A stretch of 64,000 nt of DNA from Panagrolaimus kolymaensis. Lineage: Eukaryota; Nematoda; Chromadorea; Rhabditida; Panagrolaimidae. The stretch is taken from positions 4,340,001 through 4,404,000 of the forward strand of contig JAJQJQ010000006.1 in assembly GCA_028622995.1 (NCBI GenBank), written 5' to 3'. Made by a program: the position numbers and the translations under genes. This document shows positions 1-13,139 of this stretch, piece by piece (the first letter of the stretch is position 1; each line of letters begins with the position of its first letter). The notes beneath the pieces were generated by a model that was not told the DNA's origin, ran no database searches, and was given only the letters and a program-made list of their open reading frames with translations.

Positions 1-2726
1 TTAAGCTTTTCGTTGTGTTTAAACTCTTAAAATATCTTTGACGACGGAAGCAGCAAATTATTGACCTTCCACCATCCATTTTTTCTTGAAAAACACACAA
101 ACACATTTATTTTGCGTTCTTTTAAAAAATTCCAAAATGAAAAATAAATAGAAAAATTTTTGGTCGAAATACTTTACTTTTTGTTTTTGCTCTTCTTTCT
201 TTTTCTTTTTTAACATTCAGAAATTTTTCTGGTATATTTACCAAAAGTCAAATGATAAGCCTGCGTAAGTAAATGCAAGAATTTCATATCTTCGTTGTAT
301 GTATATATTATCGTAGTTTGACCTCATAGATTTCTTTGATGGTTGTAAATTCTTTCCTTTCTTTTTTTTGCGGTCATCAGAAGAAAGAAATGTGAGGAAA
401 AAGTGAATGGAATTTTTATGCATATTTTTTTTTTATGGCAACGCTGCTTGACCTCGAAATTGGGAATGGATTGCTCGCATTTTTTGCCTGCCTACCTTCT
501 GTGTAAATAAGCGAGTGAGCGAAAATATGGGTGAAAGGGAAAACCCAACGATTGATGATGGAGCTGGCTGACTGGCCACTACCATAAAAAAGGTGGTTGA
601 CCACTAATAAATGCATGCCGCCGCGCCACCGCCGCCGATGAACGATATTTCATTTGAATATTTTCTTTCTCCCATTTTTTCATTGATTTTTTTGTTGTTG
701 TTGAAACCGCTGTGGTTGTTGCTGCAATCTGGTCCTCGATTTTTCTTTCAAAATAAAAAACACGGTTACTTTGAGGGAAAAAGTGAGTCACTTTGATTGA
801 ATAACTCTATTTTTTTCAAAAGAATTTCAAATAATTTTTTTTGATCCGTGTGTTTTTGCTTTACGTTTTTCTCTCTCTTGCTTTCTTTGATTTTTCTTTG
901 TCGTCTTGAGCAAAAAAAATATGCATAAAAATATCATCCATCGCGTGCTTTCTTTTGCTTTGCTTTAAAGGTCACTTACACCCTCATACTTTTTTTTGTC
1001 TTTCTTCCTGTCCTTTTTTGAATGCCTTTAAATGAATCAAAATGCTAATGGTTGCCTCCTCCTCCATTTTTATAAAATATGAATCACGAGCTTGTATTCA
1101 GACTTATATGTTGAGAGAGATTGAAGCTTTCAAATGCTTACTTTGATATTTTTCATTGGGACAATAGTAATGTGACGCCATTGTTATTTGTCAAAAAAAG
1201 GAAAGAATTTTGATATAATTTTAATGTTTTTTGATTAAAATATTTTCAATTCTAGAAATTGTATTTATAAACCATTTATTTTTCATTAACGCCTCCAAAT
1301 GAAATTGCCTTTTTCAATTTTCCGAAAACAAATCTTTAAACTTATTGCTTAATTCAAGAGTTAATGAAAAATTGTAAAAAAAAGTTAGAATTTAAAAAGA
1401 TTAGCGCAATCATTAAATTTTAACTCGGCAAGGGTTTGCCTGCCTTGAAACCTCATACTTTTATGATATTCTTATGATATATTCGTTATACCATAAAAAA
1501 AGGAAAAACGGAAGATAAACCCAAAAAAAATTCTCGAATAACTTGAAAGAATGGGAGAGGATAAGAAATCGACTATTTTATTTTTGTCGTCTCTCATCTG
1601 TTCGATTCAATTCAGTTCGAGGGTAGAGAAAAAGTGCGCAAGAAGAAAGTGAAGAGCGACCGATAAAAAAACCACGGCCGTGACGCGGCAATCACAGGCA
1701 GAAATAGAAAAAAAAGGAAAATTTCTTTAACTTGCGGATTGCGGGTGTTGTTTGTCGGTGGTGGTGGTTGTTGATGATTGCGAAGAAGAAGCAAGTGAAG
1801 GGGTTGCGCGAGCAACAACCACAAAAATGTTGTTACTTTTTTTCCTTGCCTCCGCGGTGGAATGTCAAACACGTTTGTTAGATAAAAGTTAGGAAGTGGA
1901 AAGAAAGAAAGAAAAAAAAACAAGAAGAAAAACTTATTTTCTAAAAAAAATCGAAATAAATGAATAATAGAACCCATTTGGAAACTATCAGTTTCTACGT
2001 ACTTTTCAAGTTTTAATCTTTTGATTGTTTACAGTTTTTACAAATTGCTGGTAAAAATAATTAATTTCAAAATTATACTGAATCATTATTTTTGAGAAAT
2101 AGAAAAAAAAATGACGTGAAACTTATTATCATGAAACGCTCCATCTTCAGAGTGGATGGTGGAAGGAAAAAGTTCATTCATTTTTAACATTTTTTTGTTG
2201 TGGTTTTGGTTTTTTATCGATCATGTATTTTTCCGCGCACCCATCTTTTTTGATTTCTGACTCAATAAATTTGAAACTTTTTTTCGTATTTCAAAGTTTG
2301 TTTATCATATTTATTTTCATAAAGCCGATGATAACTTTTTTCCCTCTCTAATTTTTGCGTCGTCTCAAACGTGTATGTATTTTTTTTCCGGTGTTGTTGG
2401 TTGTTGTTGAATCATTCCAATTTTTTTTCTTGCTTTCCCAACAACGATTATTATACAATTCAATTCATCACATTCCAGAAATCATTGTTTCCTTTATTTT
2501 TTTCAATACGAAATGTAAAAAAGGGCATTCAATTGTTTAATTTTTGCTGCTGCTGCTTAGTGTCCTTCTGTATAACTTCTTTCCTATTTTCCTCATATTA
2601 GTTGTTGCTATTGGCATCATCGATCGAAATTTATCTTAACACTTGTGCTTTACTTTAATATTACTACAAATCTTAATCACAAAGAGAAATGATCCAATAA
2701 TTAAATAAATAATTAAATCAAAAATC
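1..2726. other. Gene-free 5' region
   Basis: No supportable coding exon, RNA gene or transposon end was found. The stretch is AT-rich with many homopolymer A and T runs. The short open frames in it have low-complexity Phe/Lys/Leu-rich translations and no plausible splice partners. It probably contains the promoter and 5' flank of the FERM-PTP gene that starts at 2727. Confidence 0.6.
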
Positions 2727-5700
2727 ATGCGAATATTTTGGGGAAAGCGTAGTGGCCGATATGATTTAAGTCAAGATATTTTTGTTTTATCTATTAATGT
2801 CGGCGAACATTCTCTCATTCAATGTACATTAAATTCTGAATCAACTTCAAGAGATTGTCTTGAATATTTGAGGCATAAAATTGATTTAAGACAACGAGAA
2901 CTTTTTGGTCTTAAATATCAAATATTAAGCAACAATGATCCAGATAATCGAATTTGGAGATTTATTGAACCTGATAAACCCATTAAAAAGCAATTGGATA
3001 AATTATCATGTAAACCTCGACAAGTTCAACTTTCAATACTCTTTTATACACCAAATGTTTATGCTTTAATTGATTCGGTTGCAAGGTAAATTATTTTTTC
3101 AAATTTCTTTTTTTCTCTCTCGATAGCGATTGAGAAGTCGATGTTCATTTAATTAGTTAATTTTTAAATTTAAAAAATAATTTGTTTTTTGTTTGAAAAT
3201 GCCACGTAAACGCGGAAGAAATTAAATGAAATTGATGAGTCTCTAATATTGGAAAAGTACATTTTAAGACCGACGATCAAATTACTATAAAATGAATAAT
3301 CAGAAAATGATTAGAAAAAAACTAATATTAGGCTAATACATAATAGTTAGCATCTTTCTTCTGAATAAAAAAATGTGTCTAGTAATTTATTTAGTGAACC
3401 AAAGATAGGTTCGCAAAGATAGGTCTAAGAAAAAATATTACCTAAATTTCTTAAAAGTCAAAATTAAAGAATATTTTGTTATGGATTAACTCCTTAGCTT
3501 AAACTATGATTTTTAGATCCTTGTTTTACACTTTACTTAAACACGATGTTATCGCTGGTAAATATACTATGGAAGTTGATAAATATATTAATTTAGCTGC
3601 ATTAAGTCTTCAAGTGGATTTTGGCGATTATGAGCCAACTTTGCATTCACTTGATCTTCTTCGATCTTTACAACTTTTACCTCCCGTTTGTTTACATCCA
3701 TCTTGTGAATAGCATTTTACCGCATTTTTTTTAGCAATTAAGCCGATCCGTTCAATTTCTTGATGATTTTTTACTTAGAATTTTAACAGCTTATGAACGA
3801 CATAGTGGAAAGGATCCAACTTTGGCCGCGGTTCAATACATTCAAGAAGTGATGAAAACGGAATCATACGGCGAAGAACTATTTAACGCTAAAGATGATG
3901 AAAGTGCTGAAGTTAGAATTGGGTATCGACTTGAAGCAATTATAGTTAAACGATCCCATGGAACTCCATTGCTTTTTCCATTTAAAGAAATTAAAAGTAT
4001 TTCCGCATCCAAACGAACATTAACTTTAAAATGTAATGATGGAACTTCGACGATTTTTACTTTGGAAGATATTGAATTGACGAGAAATGTGTGTCAATTG
4101 CTAAATTGGCAATGGAAAATTGAAATGACTGATGCTGTAATGCATCGATCGATTCCACAAAATTTAAAAAATTTACAAGGAAGTGTCAAACCTTTTAATG
4201 CCCCACAAAATGCTAACGGATTATTGAGATTGAATAGCCTCGAAGTAAGTTTTTGGAAGTTGAAATTTGTGAAGTTTGTTATTTAAATTTTTTTTAGCCA
4301 ACATCCACTCGAACAACAAATAGCTTTGATCAAGGTGCTTCGGGTTCTGTTTGTTCTCAATGCCCGCCATGTTCAACTTCATCCCTCCTTCTCACAGGTG
4401 TTGGACGAGCTTCAAGTTTCATTCATGGTGGTGGCGGTGGCTCTCATAATGGTTCACAATATCTTCAACAAAAATTCCAAGTTTCTCGTGGTAGAGCTTC
4501 GACGTCGGATGGTGCTCCATGTCTTGCATTTACAACAACTGCAATTATGCCTCCATCCGTTTCAACTCCATCCATTCCACATCATTTCATTTCAAATGGA
4601 GCTATTTCACCTGCAATTCGAATTGATCAAAATTCTGTGCCACCTGCAGCCCTGCCATTGCCATTTGATGCTCGAGATGCAGAACATAAAATTCTTCGAC
4701 AACTTTTAGCTGAAAAAAGAGCACGCAAAATTGGCTCAAGTCCTGAAATAAATACCATTACATCTAATGTTCGATACACTTCTAATAATGCTAATCTTAA
4801 TCGTCTTCCTATTAGTGCAGTGGGTCGTCGATTAAATGGAAAATTCCATGCTCATGAAACCCTTTCGGCTTCTCTATCAACTCCAGATTTATTCTTAAAA
4901 TGTCATTCAACACCAAATTTAATTATTCAAAATAATTCTGTCGGTGTATTTTCACAAGGTCGAGTCATTTCATCATCTGTTCAACGACCTGTTGGACAAC
5001 AAATAACTTATCCAGTTCCCCAACAAGCCATGCATTCATCGTCAAGACATGTTTCAACTGCATCGGGTATTCAAATCACTGGAATTCATGCAAGTGAACC
5101 GCCAAAATCATTACCACCACCGCCATTAGAAAATTTGCAAACTATTCTTGCAACCCTTCGACCTCCACTTGATTCTCCACAAGGTTCATTAAGTGATGCA
5201 AGAACTCGATCCATTGATGAGGTAAGAAAAAGCTTCAATAATTTATTTAATTTTAGTTTTTGCTAGAAAACCAAGATTATTAAAAGGTAGCTTAATTCAA
5301 ACCTTTATTCTAAATTTTTTTCCAAGTATCATTGAATTCTAATATTTTGTTTTATTCATCATATCAAAAATCTCTTTTTTCTACAAGAGCCTTTTGAATC
5401 CATAACCTTTAGTCTGCGATTATCTAACTGCGAGAAAACACGCAGATGCTTCTATCAAATCGAGACTTTTTTTTCTTTCTTTCATTACTTTGGCTACTTT
5501 CATCGGATTTAATTAAAACAAAGCGAATTAATTCTTTTAGAATTTTCCAAATTTTTTTCGGCGGCTTTATTTACATTTTAAATTTTTTTTATCAAAGCGT
5601 AAAAAATTTGTTGGGTTGGTCACCTCCTTTTGGAAACCACCTTTGCTGCTACACCCGTATTGTGTTTCAAAAGAATTCCATCTCTTTTTCCCATATTAAA

Positions 5701-8661
5701 AAAAAGTTCTTTCATTTTCTCTAAAAAAAACATAGTAAAATCTAACTAAAAAAAGGAGTGTCGTGCTTTTATGAATTTTGATTGTGTATTTTCTTCTATC
5801 ATCAAAAGCAATTTTCGCCCCAAAATATATACGTTCACTTTTTTTTTTCGGAATGTCCGCTTTCATCAAACATGGCTCCAAAATATTTCACTTTTTTTCC
5901 TGCTTTACACAAAAAAATAATCGAACGATCAGTAAGTCCTGTTTTCGATTTCATTTCCATTCTTTGGTAACAAAAAAGTGGCTTTTTATTATTTGTTAAA
6001 AAGTGTTGTGAAAAATGGGAGTTTATTGCTTTTTATTTTTCTCTTCATCGCCGTGATACTTCAATTGTTGGCTTTAACAAAATTTTTGTTACAAGAGTAT
6101 TTGAGTGGAAAATCAAAAAACTGAAAAACAAGTACGTGCTTGTGTTCATTTTTTTACTCTTGGTGATGCTTCTGCTGCAAGTATTACTGCTTCTTTCTCC
6201 AAAAAAAAGTATTTACTTTTTCAAAAAAAATGTAAAGAGAAATCAGCGTTAAATACCATTTTTTTGTTGTTGATTTTATAATCTTTCTCTAAGAACTAAC
6301 TTTCCTTTGTTTTTTTATTCTGTTTGTGGTTCCGGTTTAAGACATGAGGATCAAAGTATTTGCTCAAATTAAAGTTCATTTTTTACGGATTAAATAGAGA
6401 AGGAATTGATTAAAAATTCTGTGGGAATTGTTAATGAAAGATCATAGTAATTATCTCAAATAACAAGACAAGCTTTCAATCTATGTCAAAGTTGATTGGC
6501 ACTGGGTTTTAAACAAAATGCTTGGATCCATCATAAAATTTATTGTAAATTTTTTTAAGCCTAATAACTCTGAATATTCCATTAAAAATTTTCGCGGAAC
6601 TTTCCTCATCCATAAAAAAAAATTGATTCTCTAAAAGCATGTTGTCTCTTTTATAAATCCTTTCTAATTCCTTTACTTTATTTTTTATTAGACATTTCAA
6701 TATCCCCCAAATATGTAGAACAACAAATTTAAAAAAAAAGTGTTCCGCGCTCGATAATTACTCTTTCAAAACTATGTCCTTTTTTTCTTATTCGTCCATT
6801 CATTCCATTACTTAGTTCGAATCACGCCAATATTTTTTATATACTTTTTTTTCGATTCTGCTGCTGCAAATATTTTCTTTTTTTGTTTTGTTTGAGTTTC
6901 AAAATACAGAGATTATCGGCTTAGATAATAATATAATATTCCTGTCTTTTTTTTATTTTCGGGAGAAAGGAAGCTTAATGCATTTTTTCTGAAACAAAAA
7001 TTTTAAGCTGATTTTTATTTTATTTATTTTTTGTTTCAGAATTATTCACCCGTTTCAACTCCTTCAAGCGGTGTTGTAGCTATTGATTTGCCTGATCGAC
7101 CGCCATTATCATCCTCGTTTGAAGGATCGGCATCACCTACGGGATCCACGGATGCTATGCAACCTTCTCGACATTTGTTGATCAATGGCGTGGTACTTAA
7201 TGGAAGGCCAGATTTTTTAAAACCATTGGAAAATTTGAGACCGAAAAAAGGATTTGAAAATGGTGAATTGGAATCTAAAACTAATGATGAAACCATTCGA
7301 ACTTTATCCTCAAAGCTTTCAAATCCACCAATTTTGGAAGTGGAATTTGCTTCAATTCCTCAAAAACGTATTTCTGCTGGAGCTTCCACGAGTCATTTAT
7401 CAGAAAATTTATCTCGAAATCGCCAAAAATCAATTCTTCCATATGAAGATACTCGAGTAATGTTACATCCAACTCGAAAAAATTCCCACGGCTATATAAA
7501 TGCTTCAAATGTTCAAGTTCCAATTGGAGAAAGATTCTTCCGTTATGTTCTCACTCAAGCACCTCTTAAAAATACGATAGAAGATTTTTGGCAAATGGTT
7601 TGGGAATCAGGTTCAAGAATAATTGTTATGATGGCTAATCATACCATAGAACAAATAAGTATTTATTGGCCAACAAAAACAAATGAAAAAATGACATTTG
7701 GTGATTTTTCTATTCGTCAACGAAATTGCACAAATACAAGAAATTTAGTTACAACTATTATGACAATTAAAAGCCTTTCAAGTGGTGAAAAAAGAGTTAT
7801 ATATCATTTAAATTATAATGGATTTCGAACTGATTTGGAAGGTGTACCTAATTCTATTGAATTGTTTTTGAGTAAGTTTTTCATTTTAATGAAATAAAAA
7901 ATTTAACCTTAAATTTTATTTTTATTCTAAAAAACTTTCATAAACTTTTTTTTATTTCTTTGTTACTTGTAAACAAATTTCTGATTCAAACGCTAGTTGT
8001 TGCATTTTTCTATAGGCTAAAAAAGTTAATCGGATTATCGGTTTGTCAAAAATACAAAAACGTATTATCCCCTTTGCTGAATCATAATTTTTTCTTTCTT
8101 TCAGGTTTTATTGATGCTGTAAATTCCGTTAAACGTCATATTGACAACGAAAAACCCAGAGATGGTGATTCAGGTGTATTTGTAACGAGCAGTGGAACAA
8201 ACTCCCGTCAAAATTCACGCAATCGAAGTCGATCGATTAGCCGAATGAGTCTTTTGGATGTAACCAATCGAATGCGGTCTCATTCTGTCGAACATAATAG
8301 TCTTTGGAAGAGGAAATTGACTTTAAGTTCCTCGGGTCAACAATCAACATCTTCAAATCAATCAGATTCTTCAACAGCTTCATCCACATCATCGGGTGTT
8401 CCAACATCCTTTCGACCTGATGTAACTCTTGAACAACAATCACCCATCATTGTTCATTGTTTGGATGGATCAGCTGATGCTGGACTTTTCGTTCTTATTG
8501 AACTCATCATTCATTGCATTGAAAATAATGTGAGCGTTGAAATTGCAAAACTTCTTCGACTTTTACGTCAACAACGTGCATCCCTCATTCGTTCATCAAC
8601 TCAATATCGATTTGCTTATGAATCCATTCTAGTTTATTTACAACGTTCAAGACTTATTTAA
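2727..8661 (+). CDS. FERM-PTP pseudophosphatase, PTPN14/PTPN21 (Pez) family
   Basis: Exons 2727-3085, 3517-3685, 3735-4244, 4298-5221, 7040-7871 and 8105-8661 join in phase to give 1116 residues, close to vertebrate PTPN14. Residues about 10-320 form a FERM domain with the Pez-type strings CTLNSES, KPIKKQLDKL and FYTPNV. A long Ser/Pro-rich linker follows, with no PDZ domain, which argues against PTPN3/4. The C-terminal PTP fold is recognisable (ILPYEDTRV, YINASNV, TQAPLKNTIEDFW, STQYRF), but its chemistry is gone. The pTyr-loop NRY reads NRQ (Gln783). The WPD region reads FRTDLEGVP. The signature CX5R reads HCLDGSADAG, with Cys1050 kept but Asp1056 in place of the invariant Arg. A Ser-rich insert of about 110 residues separates WPD and P-loop. 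Known family members act at cell junctions and in Hippo/YAP signalling. Here I infer a phosphate-dead scaffold. An AATAAA lies at 8783. Confidence 0.9.
5222..7039 (+). other. Long intron 4 of the FERM-PTP gene
   Basis: This 1.8 kb intron separates the FERM/linker exons from the PTP exons; the gene's other introns range from about 50 to 430 bp. It is T-rich on the coding strand. A minus-strand open frame at 6509-6700 (63 codons) has fairly ordinary codon composition, but I see no homologue, no start context and no splice partner. Nothing else is supported. Confidence 0.6.
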
Positions 8662-8960
8662 GAATTCAAAGAGTTAAAAAAACATATATTTGACATTCCT
8701 AATCCCCAGAAATATTTTTTTATATTATTAGTTTTGTCTGTAATTTTTAGAAGAAAAAAGTAACAAAAAATATGCAAGAATTAATAAAAGTGCCGTTGTA
8801 ATTGTTTTATTTGCTCAACTTTTGAGTTTCAGTTTTTGATATTTTTTTATTTGTAATAATTTCTTCATAATTTTTTTAAAAAAATATGTCATGACAAACT
8901 TTTTGAATAAATAATTAAAACCGAAGAAAATAAAGATAATACTAATCCAAAAAGCTTGTT

Positions 8961-9605
8961 TCATCCAATCTGCCAGCCAAAATCAGTTAACTTGTTATTT
9001 TTTTGTGCCACAGCAAGTTCGAGGATACTTTTAACCGTTCGTTTTTGAATGGGAAGAGCTCGACCAATCCCCAATAAATCTCCAGCTTCTTTAATAAATC
9101 TTTCCGTTTCTCTTCCATTGTATCGAGTTGCAAGTTGAGCTAAACATTATTCTGCAGATGAAAATGTATAATCAAGATCGAATAGTTCAAGTTGGGGTGA
9201 AGGAAATTCTCGAAAACTTGGGAGGAAAAAAGCTAGTTGAAGTGGTGGAAGAGGAACAACTTCAAGTGATGGTTTTACAATAGTTAAAGGTTCATATGGA
9301 ACATTAACTCTTTCATTTGCTCTGAAATTTTAATAATTTTAGAGTTGCTAAAATCATGATTTTAACGCATCTTATAACTTCGGGCCATAAATCCAAATCA
9401 AGTGAAAATAAACTTGAATCAAACGCTTTCATAAGATTTGGTCCAACAACATTTGCTTCAAGTTCAGATTCTTGCAAATATTATCTGGAATAAATCTCAT
9501 ATCGAAGGATAATTTCTTGAATAAACTCAACAAAATTCGTTAGGTTAAAAGTTTCATCCTTAAAAATTAAATCAAAATTTTTTAGCTTCATACGTCTCTG
9601 AAGAC
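8961..9605 (-). pseudogene. IFT52 (OSM-6) pseudogene, C-terminal part
   Basis: Read on the minus strand, 9321 down to 8961 encodes a clear IFT52 C-terminus: VNVPYEPLTIVKP, LPPLQLAFFLPSFREF, LELFDLDYTFSS, CLAQLA and AGDLLGIG. The preceding exon, 9371-9605, supplies NLMKAFDSSLFSLDLD and EVIR, in the right order. IFT52 is a core IFT-B subunit of cilia. The copy is broken. An in-frame TAA interrupts it at 9481-9483 and another at 9147-9149, between SSAE and CLAQLA. The splice donor after 9371 reads AT instead of GT, although the exon phases still match. No N-terminal exons lie upstream, because the next gene begins at 9701. The ORF ends with TGA at 8961-8963. I read this as a 5'-truncated, decayed duplicate. 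Assembly error is the main alternative. Confidence 0.75.
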
Positions 9606-9700
9606 TAAAATGGAAAACAACAATAGTTACAAAAATATAAACTAAATATATTTATTTAAACAATAGCAAACAGATACAATAAAATTAGGGTAAAATTAAA

Positions 9701-11328
9701 TTAAATTGAGATGTCTTCAAATCCATCATTATCGACAGGAAACAAAGTTTCAGTGGTGAAATCTAAAAAATCTTGACGTTTAAAAGTTAAAGAAATATGT
9801 AAAAAGCTCTTACCTCCATCAACTCTTGGAGTCAAATTTTTTTTTGGTGGAGATCCATTAGGTCCATAAGCATACAAATAATCAAGAGGAGAAGAAAATG
9901 GTTCGTCAATTTCAGAAGTATGCATTCCAGTTTCTTCTTTAATAGGATAAGATGACGAAGAACCAAATAAAACGGGATCAAAGCCAGCACCTTTACGTTG
10001 AGAAGATTTAAGACTCATCATGGATGATGATGGAGCTAATTTATTCATTGATTGTTTCTTTTGCGCAAGAGCTGGATGTTGTGAAGTTGATTTGGATACA
10101 CCTTGCTTGGAAGCATTATTGCCATTATTTATAAAGTTGGGTTCTAAAATTACTTTAAATTAGATAGCATCAAATAAATAAAAAACTTACTTCCACCTTT
10201 TGGTTGTTGAGCTCCAGCAGGGCCTTTTAGAGGTTTGACAGGTTTGATACCACCACACTTTCCACGAAATTTAAAGCAAATAACAATTGAAACAATGTTG
10301 AAAGCGAAAATGAGGATGATTTCAATTACAATGATAATAATAGGAAATGCAGAACTTGAACTTGATTTTTTTCTGAAAATTGTTAGTCATTAAAATCTCT
10401 TGTTTTAACATATATCAGTCTAATGAAGAAGAAAAGAGTCATTTATGAGACAAAATACATACTGTTTATATTCATTTTCAGCTGGAACTTCATTTTCATC
10501 GTAATCATCGGAATCACTGTTATTTAGAGAGCCTTGTCGTTGATCAATTTTATTTAAAGCAGGAACGTTGAATATTGTTTTACTGGTTGATGCAGTTGTT
10601 TTTGTAGTTGTAATTTCATTGAACGCAATAGTATCATTTCCTTCTTTAGCAACAATAGAACCTGACCCAATGAGTACAGGAGTGAAATTAAAATTTTGAC
10701 GAATTTTTGGAATGTTGCGTGCTGATTTGATACGATCCATGGATGTTGGTTTCTTATTCATTGTAGGTGTAGTTGTTATGAGATTTGAAGCTACATATGC
10801 TGGAACATTTGAAGAAATGACATTTCTATCAATAATAACATCAGATCCAATACCACTTTGTACAGTAGCAGGAGCACCTTGACCAACTTTTGGAATAAAT
10901 GTGTTGGGTTTGGAAGAAGCGCCATCACTGCCAATCATTGGAGCTTTAGATATTTCACGACGTTCACGAACATGTTCATTTGTTTCATCGAGTAATTGAT
11001 GGGTAAGTTTAAGACGATAACCATTTGGTGGTAAAGCAGTTGATCGAAGAATTTCTTCATTTCTTGTTTTGACATCTTTTTGAGTTTCATATGAAGCTTC
11101 ATCATTTCCAACCACAACGTTGCCTGATGAATTTCCAACCAATAATTGAACAAAAGGATTCTGAAAATGCAATCAAATGAGAATGAATTTAGACACAAAA
11201 AAACAAACATCAAGAAGGTTCCAGTTTCGTTCTCCAACATCTTTACCATTCATTCCTAAACCAAAAGTGGCGCCAATGATAATTGCCAAAGCTACCGTAA
11301 AGAAGAGGAAGCGGGATTTCAAAACCAT
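9701..11328 (-). CDS. Nematode single-pass membrane protein, unknown function
   Basis: Five exons (11209-11328, 10463-11160, 10191-10372, 9814-10143, 9701-9762) join in phase to 463 residues. The start at 11328 gives an N-terminal hydrophobic segment (FLFFTVALAIIIGATFGLG) that looks like a signal peptide or anchor. A Thr/Asn/Ser-rich ectodomain of about 240 residues follows. A transmembrane helix lies near residues 280-305 (AFPIIIIVIEIILIF, FNIVSIVICF), followed by a stop-transfer KFRGKCGG. The cytoplasmic tail of about 150 residues is Ser/Pro-rich with an acidic end (NDGFEDISI). No catalytic domain or known family is recognised. It lies in the same orientation as the SH2-like gene upstream, about 500 bp away. 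Splice model and topology are seen in the sequence; function is not inferred. Confidence 0.8.
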
Positions 11329-11826
11329 CCTTTTCAAGTGTCAACGACAATGAAACAAAAAAAAATTTTCTCAACCAAACAAAAAACAAAAATGTAATAT
11401 GCAAATTTATTTCAAAAGAAAAGATAACAGATGACTAGTTTAACAATTAAAAAAAAAGAAAATGACTAGCAAACAATATTTACTACAAAAGAAGGTAACA
11501 TTAAAGTTCCTCATAGTTATCATTCTTCAACTATCATAAAGCAGGCGATCCTCTTCGAAAAGCATCTATTGCATGTTCCCGATTTGTGTTTCTAGCATTT
11601 TCTTTGTAAGTGCTTTTGAGATTTTTAATCAAAAATTAACAAGTTATGAATGCATCGATTATCGTATGATCATGGATGGCTATAATCATAAAAGTTCTTT
11701 CTTTAATCGCTTTTCACAAATATTTATTATTTATTTTTTATTCAGACACAAACATGAATAGACAATACAAATTTATTACAATTAGCACAAAAAAATTAAT
11801 GAAAAGTAAATTTTACAATTACAAAT

Positions 11827-13139
11827 TTAGTAGTAGTTTTCACGCATTCTTTCATTTCCATGCTTGCGACTTTTGTATTGAAGAACTTCACCATCATCAT
11901 TATCATTTCCAATAGTTCTAAGTTGACGAGCTTTTGATTTTGAAGGTACAGGAAAATGTTCAACACCAGAATCATGTTCATTGAATTTGACATAAACCCA
12001 ATAATAATTTACCAAAGCATCCAAAGAGTTGAAACGCATGAGTTCTTCACCTTCGCCACAATCAATATAATAATATTTCTTTGATTTTGAACCCATAACA
12101 GCTTCACCACGAGAACGTTGAATAGGGAAATGACTAAAAAATGGGAAAGATATGATAAAAATTTCAAAAGAAATAAAAAGCATACCAATAATCACCTTTA
12201 CTTGTTTTGTAAACAATGTAAAGAGTGATTTGATCCCGAAGAGCATCGATATCAACAGCAGCACCACTTGGAACACGATGATAAAGGCGGAAGAACGTAT
12301 TTTTCTTTACGAGTTTTTCAGCATCACGTTTTTTCATAGCACCAAGATAGAAATCTTTCAAGGTAATACCAGCAGGACGACATCGACGAATGACTTTGCT
12401 TGTTTCATGGCTTGTAATGGTATCATCATATGTATGAACAGGAATTTTTGGAGCTCTGAAAATTCATTTTTTTAACTTTACGAATTATTACCAAAGTAAA
12501 AGCATACGATAACTTGTTTAAACCTTCAATATTTTCATAGACACCATTACGAAGAGATGAAGTTGTTGTTGCATCGGTTGACATATGAGATGGATAATGA
12601 CGTCGTCGAACAGCAGGCTTTGATGATGAATTATGCTTTGATGAAACATGGCGTCGATGAGTAGTGAATGAAGCAGGAGGACTTTCAAGTAGTTTTTCAA
12701 TGCTGATTTCTTCATATTGAGTGTCACACTTTGAATCCTAAAAAACAACATAATTAATTGAGTTAAAAAGTTATAAGAAACTCACATCACTAGCTGTTGC
12801 ACGTCCAATAGAACATGGTCGACCATGAAGACAACAAACGATGACATCATTATTTTGCAAGCGTGCAATTGATTGATTTCTTTCTTCTGTGAGCGAAACA
12901 ACAACAGAATCAGGTGAAACACTTCGATGATGTTGACGAGGATCACGACCAGCACGAATTCGATTATCATAGCTTCTTGCGTTCAATGATGTTGAGAGCG
13001 TTGATTCTTCTTCATTGTTGTTGTAGGATGAATTCATATTGGGCATTCCACGAGCACGTAATGATGATGTAATTGTTGGAGTTCCTTCGCTTGTAAAGTT
13101 TGACGCTGATGAAGTTTCTTCCGACATACTTTGTTCCAT
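11827..13139 (-). CDS. SH2-like domain protein
   Basis: Four exons (12786-13139, 12508-12737, 12186-12455, 11827-12133) join in phase to 386 residues. The first 190 residues are Ser/Arg/Asn-rich and probably disordered, with one Cys pair (VIVCCLHGRPC). Residues about 229-340 resemble an SH2 domain: the FYLGAMKKRDAEKLV opening (compare WY.G...R..AE.LL), a central strand DQITLYIVYKT, KKYYYIDCGEG, and FNSLDALVNYYW near the end. The strand that normally carries FLVR reads NTFFRLYHR, so the invariant Arg is shifted by one or absent, and phosphotyrosine binding is uncertain. The C-terminus is basic and Asp-rich. Worm genomes hold many divergent SH2 proteins. I assign the fold with moderate confidence and no partner. 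Confidence 0.75.

Noticed and set aside
6509..6700. Minus-strand 63-codon frame in the FERM-PTP intron
   Set aside because: Composition is plausible, but no family or flanking gene structure supports it.
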